From the NCBI GenBank assembly GCA_964497495.1, contig CAZCCZ010000009.1, positions 35,126 to 99,125 on the forward strand: DNA of 64,000 nucleotides, in the 5' to 3' direction. Numbering within the stretch: the first letter of the stretch is position 1; every line of letters starts with the position of its first letter. The DNA is from CAXXOK01 sp964497495 (lineage in GTDB: Bacteria > Bacillota > Clostridia > Christensenellales > Aristaeellaceae). Below are positions 60,208-64,000 of the stretch, in pieces. The notes under the pieces were generated by a model, which saw only the letters and a list, made by a program, of their open reading frames with translations, did not search any database and had not been told where the DNA came from. A program made the translations under genes and the position numbers.

Positions 60208-61158
60208 TCAGATGGTACGGACGGTAACGCCCGCCGCGGCCTGAAAACGATCCCGCAGGCCGCTGGTGACGAAAACCGAGGCGCCCTGGTCGACGAACAC
60301 GGCCTGCGCGCCGGGATAACGGGCCAGGAATGTCAGGCCCCGGGCCATGCCTGCCGTAAACAGGGCGGTGGCCAGCGCGTCGGCCTGCGCCGCGTCACCC
60401 GTGACGACGGTGACGCTGGCAAGCCCTGTTTCCGCCGGCATGCCGGTAACCGGATTCAGAATGTGATGGCAGCGCCTGCCGTCCGGGGCGATGAAGTAGC
60501 GTTGGTCGTCCCCGGAGGTGACCACGGCCCCGCCGGTCACGGACACGACGCCGACCAGCCCGTTCTCGCGGCGGGGATTGCGTATGCCGATCCGCCAGGG
60601 AGAACCGTCCGGCCGCGCGCCCAGCGTGACCACGTCCCCGCCGAAATCGACGTACGCGGAGGTCGCGCCGCGTTTGCGAAACGCCCGTATCGCCCTGTCC
60701 GCCGCGTAGCCCTTGCCGATCCCGCCCAGATCAACGCTTCGGCCCGACCCGGCGAGGGCGGCGAAACGGCCGAACCGCCGCAGCCGAAGCGAACCGTACC
60801 CGGTCAGCGCCAGCGCGCGCTCCAGCTCCGGGGCGGCCGGAACCTGCGGCGCGCAGTCGTTCCAAAGCCGCACCAGCGGGCCTACGGTCACGTCGAAACA
60901 GCCGTCGGTGTTGCGGGCGCAGGCAAGCGCCAGGGTAAGAACCGCGAAAGCGTCCCGACCGAGCCTTACGCCGCCCCGGCCCGCCGACCGGTTCAGCCTG
61001 TCCACGTCGCTGCCCGGTAGAAAGCGGCTAAGCCGCTTTTCCAGCCTTTCGGTTTCCCTGCTGGCCGCGGCCAGCGCTTTTTCGGCGGCGGGGCCGTACA
61101 CGACGGAGGTGATCGCCGTGCCCATGCCCAGGCAGGTCGCGCGCGCCTCACGTTCCAT
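60208..61158 (-). CDS. apbE: FAD:protein FMN transferase
   Basis: 316 residues from the ATG at 61158, where MEREARATCLGMGTAI begins the ApbE domain. The frame stays open to 61404, but that part shadows the TetR gene. Family motifs are GMGT, VDLGGIGKGYAAD, YVDFGGDV and the HHILNPVTG metal/flavin region. It transfers FMN from FAD to a Thr/Ser of target proteins, here most likely the FMN-binding protein of the operon. No lipoprotein signal is seen, so it may work in the cytoplasm or need another export route. Confidence 0.93.
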   Translation of the reverse strand: MEREARATCLGMGTAITSVVYGPAAEKALAAASRETERLEKRLSRFLPGSDVDRLNRSAGRGGVRLGRDAFAVLTLALACARNTDGCFDVTVGPLVRLWNDCAPQVPAAPELERALALTGYGSLRLRRFGRFAALAGSGRSVDLGGIGKGYAADRAIRAFRKRGATSAYVDFGGDVVTLGARPDGSPWRIGIRNPRRENGLVGVVSVTGGAVVTSGDDQRYFIAPDGRRCHHILNPVTGMPAETGLASVTVVTGDAAQADALATALFTAGMARGLTFLARYPGAQAVFVDQGASVFVTSGLRDRFQAAAGVTVRTI

Positions 61159-61759
61159 CCCGTTCCCCGCCTTCTCCGCGTCCCGTTCCCGCCGTAAGCC
61201 CGGCCATGATGAAATCCCGCAGGCGCTCCATGAGCTCCGGGAAAAATTGCAGGCCGATCTCCTCCTTGTGCAAATCCACGTTGACCATCGCGCCGATAAT
61301 GGCCATAACCATCTCCGCACCGATATCGCCGCGGATGCGGCCCTGCCGCTGCCAGTTGCGGACGATTTCGGTAAAATCGTCGTAGAGGAAATCGACGTTC
61401 TCAATCGCGTTGCTTTCCCGGAAATTCCGCTCGATCTTGCTGAAGACGTCCCGGTTGTACCATTCTTTCAGGATCGGGTTGACGCTCATGCCTTTGTAAT
61501 TCAGGCGCATTACGTCCCGCATGACGGTCAGGGGGTCGCCGCCGAGGTCCACTTCCGCCATGATCCGCTTCTTCAGGGCGACGTTCTCCCGATTATAGAT
61601 GTCCATGAACAGGTGATCCTTGGAAGGATAATACCGGTAGAAGGAACCGGTGGCAAAACCGGCCCTTTGCATGATTTCCGCGACGTTCGTATCCTTGAAG
61701 CCCTTTTCCGCAAACAATTCCCTGCCGCACCGGAGGATTTCCGCTTTCTTGTCGATCAT
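61148..61759 (-). CDS. TetR-family transcriptional regulator
   Basis: 203 residues from the ATG at 61759; an upstream ATG at 61915 lies inside the operator and is unlikely. The N-terminal helix-turn-helix is AEILRCGRELFAEKGFKDTNVAEIMQRAGFATGSFYRYYPSKDHLF in overlapping parts. It overlaps the apbE start by 11 bases, so it is the first gene of the flavin operon. A 28-bp palindrome at 61892-61919 on the transcript start should be its operator, giving autorepression. Confidence 0.92.
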   Translation of the reverse strand: MIDKKAEILRCGRELFAEKGFKDTNVAEIMQRAGFATGSFYRYYPSKDHLFMDIYNRENVALKKRIMAEVDLGGDPLTVMRDVMRLNYKGMSVNPILKEWYNRDVFSKIERNFRESNAIENVDFLYDDFTEIVRNWQRQGRIRGDIGAEMVMAIIGAMVNVDLHKEEIGLQFFPELMERLRDFIMAGLTAGTGRGEGGERDGT

Positions 61760-61891
61760 GCCGTTCCGCTTCCGTTCGTCAATTCGTTTTCCGTGAGGGT
61801 CGTACCGGACAGCCCGGATTCCCGCGGCGGTTGGGTTGGGCTTTGCGTGAAACCCTGATTTTTCCGGGTCGCCTTCCGCGCTGCTTCGGAT

Positions 61892-61919
61892 ATGAATGAA
61901 TAGTAATTTATTCATTCAT
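61892..61919. promoter_or_regulatory. TetR operator palindrome
   Basis: Perfect 11-bp arms ATGAATGAATA and TATTCATTCAT (61892-61902, 61909-61919) with a 6-base centre, covering the predicted transcript start. Confidence 0.8.
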
Positions 61920-61923
61920 GATG

Positions 61924-61952
61924 ATGATAACAGATCGTTCCCCGCCTGTCAA
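61924..61952 (-). promoter_or_regulatory. Sigma-A promoter of the TetR/apbE operon
   Basis: On the minus strand TTGACA (61947-61952), 17-base spacer, TATCAT (61924-61929); immediately followed by the TetR palindrome. Confidence 0.8.
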
Positions 61953-62041
61953 CCCAATATTCGCATCTTTTTAGAAAAAATTTCCGCTCACGGACGCGCG
62001 GGCGTTAAAGGGAAGAACTCCGGGCGTTTTCTTACCAGCTT

Positions 62042-62092
62042 GCAACGGCAAAGAAAAAGCCCCGCATAACGGGGCTTTTTCTTTGCCGTTGC
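62042..62092 (-). terminator. Terminator of the nrdDG operon
   Basis: Perfect 23-bp stem (62042-62064 with 62070-62092, 5-base loop) containing A5/T5 runs beside a CCCCG/CGGGG core, so it can stop transcription in both directions. Confidence 0.85.
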
Positions 62093-62125
62093 TTCGGTTG
62101 GATGTTACCCGAAAGTTCGCGCCAC

Positions 62126-62812
62126 CTACGCCGTCACGTTCGGCTGCACTGCGCGCACGGCCTCGGCCATTGCCTTGATCTCCAGCGGCGTGTACGGGGT
62201 TTCGTTTACGCGGGCCTCGTCCTCCGGCTTGTAGCTTTCCGGCTTGCGGTAGCGGTTCAGCACGTACCGCGGCAGCCGGGGCAGTTCCCCGGCCATGGTC
62301 AGCAGGTCCTGTTGGGACAACTGCGGGAGTACGGTGGTGCGTACCTCGAACTCCGCGCCCGCGGCCAGAAGCGCGTCGATCGTTTCCAGCGTCGCGGCCG
62401 CGTCCGCGCCCCGGCCGCAAAGCTCGGGATACCGGCGGAACGGGGCCTTGTAATCGACGGCGTAATAATCGCACAGCCCCGCGGCCAGCAGTTCCCGCAC
62501 CACGGCGGGGGCGGAACCGTTGGTATCCAGCTTCACGCGGTACCCGAAGGCTTTCGCTTTGCCGAGGAAAGTTGCCAGATCCTTTTGCAACGTCGGCTCC
62601 CCGCCCGTTACCACTACGGCGTCCACCATGCCGGCGCGTTTGCGCAGGAAGGACAGGACGTCCTCTTCTTTCAGAAGCTCCGGCGGATCGTCCACCAGCG
62701 GGCGGTTATGGCAGAAGAAACAGTCGTAATTACAACGCGGCGCGAACACCACGCAGGCGATCAGGCCCGGATAATCCACGCAGGAATTTTTAACGAGACC
62801 GGCGATTTTCAT
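62126..62812 (-). CDS. nrdG: Anaerobic ribonucleotide reductase activating protein
   Basis: 228 residues. The radical SAM motif is CNYDCFFC (near residues 27-34), followed by VVTGGEPTLQ. The N-terminus (AGLVKNSCVDYPGLIACVVF) and length fit the TIGR02495-like NrdG branch. It uses SAM and reduced iron-sulfur to make the glycyl radical on NrdD, encoded just upstream (6-base gap). Cytoplasmic. Confidence 0.93.
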   Translation of the reverse strand: MKIAGLVKNSCVDYPGLIACVVFAPRCNYDCFFCHNRPLVDDPPELLKEEDVLSFLRKRAGMVDAVVVTGGEPTLQKDLATFLGKAKAFGYRVKLDTNGSAPAVVRELLAAGLCDYYAVDYKAPFRRYPELCGRGADAAATLETIDALLAAGAEFEVRTTVLPQLSQQDLLTMAGELPRLPRYVLNRYRKPESYKPEDEARVNETPYTPLEIKAMAEAVRAVQPNVTA

Positions 62813-62818
62813 CGTGCG

Positions 62819-64000
62819 TTATTCCCCGACGACGTATTTCTTGCGCTGCGCATACTCCTCTTTCTTGCCCAGGTTGTAATTCTGCACGGGCCGCAGGTAA
62901 CCCACCACGCGGCTCCACACCTCGGCGTCCTTGCCGCACTCGGGGCACTTGAAATGCTCGCCCGCGATGTAGCCGTGCGTGTTGCAGATGGAGAAGGTGG
63001 GCGTAATGGAGATATAGGGCAGCTTGTAGTTCGTAAACACCTTCTGGATCAGCCGCTTGGCGATCTTCGTATCCTTGATCTCCTCGCCCAGGTACAGGTG
63101 CAGCACGGTGCCGCCTGTGTAGAGGGACTGCAGCTCGTCCTGCAGGTCCAGCGTCTCGAAGATGTCGTCCGTAAAGTTCACGGGCAGCTGCGTGGAGTTG
63201 GTGTAGTAGGGCGTATCCTTGCCCGCGGTGATGATGTCCGCGTAGCGATCTTTGTCCTTGCGGGCGAGGCGGTAACTGGTGCCTTCCGCGGGAGTGGCCT
63301 CCAGGTTGTACACGTGGCCGGTCTTTTCCTGAAGGGCCTGGATGTAGTCGCGCATGTGCTGAAGCGTGCGTACGGCGAAATCCTGCCCTTCGGGGGTGGT
63401 GATGTCGTGGTCGGGCCCCATCAGGTTCATGCAGGCCTCGTTCATGCCGATCAGGCCGATGGTACTGAAATGGTTGTACCAGTAGCTGCCGGTACGCTCC
63501 ATAACGTCCTTCAGGTATTCGGCGGAATAGGGGTACAGGCCCTTTCTCGTCTGTTCCTCGATCACCTTGCGCTTGATCTCCAGGCTCTTGCTGGCGGAAC
63601 TCATGCGCTGATCCAGAAGGCTGAAGAACTGTTTCTCATTCTTGGAAAGGTAGGCGATGCGGGGCAGGTTGATGGTCACCACGCCGATGGAGCCGGTGAG
63701 CGGGTTGGAGCCGAACAGGCCGCCGCCGCGCTTACGCAGTTCCGAGGTGTTCAGCCGGAGGCGGCAGCACATGGAAAGCGCGTCCTCGGGCGAAAGATCG
63801 CTGTTGACGTAGTTGGAGAAGTAGGGAATGCCGTATTTGCACGTGATCTCCATGAACTTGTCGGTCACGGGACTGTTCCAGTCGAACTCCTTGGTGATGT
63901 TGATGGTGGGAATGGGGAAGGTGAACACGCGCCCCTTGGCGTCGCCTTCCATCATCACGTCGCAGAAGGCCATGTTGAGCATGTCCATCTCGGGGCGGAA
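62819..64000 (-). CDS. nrdD: Anaerobic ribonucleoside-triphosphate reductase, 5' partial
   Basis: The frame is open to the right window edge, giving about 393 visible residues; the ATG at 63988 is internal. This is the C-terminal part of class III reductase: DAKGRVFTFPIPTINIT, a GSIGVVTINLPR segment, zinc-type Cys in CNTHGYI and CPECG, and the glycyl-radical loop RVVGYLRP near the end. It reduces ribonucleotides to deoxyribonucleotides without oxygen. It is operonic with nrdG and supports an anaerobic host. Confidence 0.95.
   Translation of the reverse strand, partial: FRPEMDMLNMAFCDVMMEGDAKGRVFTFPIPTINITKEFDWNSPVTDKFMEITCKYGIPYFSNYVNSDLSPEDALSMCCRLRLNTSELRKRGGGLFGSNPLTGSIGVVTINLPRIAYLSKNEKQFFSLLDQRMSSASKSLEIKRKVIEEQTRKGLYPYSAEYLKDVMERTGSYWYNHFSTIGLIGMNEACMNLMGPDHDITTPEGQDFAVRTLQHMRDYIQALQEKTGHVYNLEATPAEGTSYRLARKDKDRYADIITAGKDTPYYTNSTQLPVNFTDDIFETLDLQDELQSLYTGGTVLHLYLGEEIKDTKIAKRLIQKVFTNYKLPYISITPTFSICNTHGYIAGEHFKCPECGKDAEVWSRVVGYLRPVQNYNLGKKEEYAQRKKYVVGE

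Noticed and set aside
61159..61404. N-terminal extension of ApbE
   Set aside because: It overlaps TetR in another frame, is Ser/Arg-rich, and lacks a signal peptide; the ApbE domain starts at 61158.

Overview
The window looks like chromosomal DNA of an anaerobic, fairly GC-rich Bacillota (Clostridia-type) bacterium, probably from a gut or similar carbohydrate-rich habitat. This is inferred from strong AAGGAGG ribosome sites with many TTG and GTG starts, an anaerobic ribonucleotide reductase (nrdD/nrdG), several sugar ABC transporters without a PTS, AraC, LacI and CdaR sugar regulators, and Bacillota-type membrane families (YhfC, CPBP, YczE-like). Both tRNA genes encode CCA. No insertion sequence, prophage or CRISPR array was seen. 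No species is claimed.

Layout. 1-8.7 kb: 3' part of a GH63-like glycosidase, a sugar ABC operon (binding protein plus two permeases) and, divergently, two AraC regulators and a GH4 alpha-galactosidase-like enzyme. 9.5-14.7 kb: NADP-type glutamate dehydrogenase, a YczE-like membrane protein, an MBL-fold hydrolase and two divergent SDR oxidoreductases. 14.7-26.2 kb: a second sugar ABC operon and, divergently, a nine-gene operon of three VOC proteins, two Gfo/Idh/MocA oxidoreductases, a LacI regulator, a GH43 glycosidase and two tandem TIM-barrel isomerases. 26.6-30.3 kb: a MarR-controlled operon of membrane proteins, including CPBP and YhfC putative intramembrane proteases. 30.5-32.4 kb: tRNA-Thr and tRNA-Pro, then an ECF sigma factor with a putative anti-sigma protein.

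32.6-40.7 kb: a sugar-acid cluster with CdaR, an SDR, a split transketolase, a tartronate-semialdehyde-reductase-like enzyme, an IlvD/Edd dehydratase and glycerate kinase. 40.9-50.5 kb: a LOR/SDH-domain (TIGR00300-like) protein and an Opp-type peptide transporter whose OppC and binding protein are unusually large. 50.7-53 kb: a radical SAM protein, a nested structured repeat and an EamA transporter. 53.2-57.2 kb: a heterodimeric multidrug-type ABC exporter behind a 44-codon leader peptide and a transcription attenuator, an arrangement like Bacillus bmrBCD. 57.3-59.1 kb: a Crp/Fnr regulator divergent from a ferredoxin and a cupin. 59.2-61.8 kb: TetR, ApbE, flavodoxin and an FMN-binding membrane protein. 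62.1-64 kb: nrdG and the 3' part of nrdD.

The genes form separate regulated modules, mostly for taking up and breaking down plant or host glycans and sugar acids. The points most worth pursuing are the leader/attenuator upstream of the exporter, the VOC/oxidoreductase/isomerase operon, the split-transketolase sugar-acid cluster, the repeat-containing OppC, and the structured element at 51920-52124. Start codons were reassigned in many genes by ribosome-site spacing, and each case is noted.
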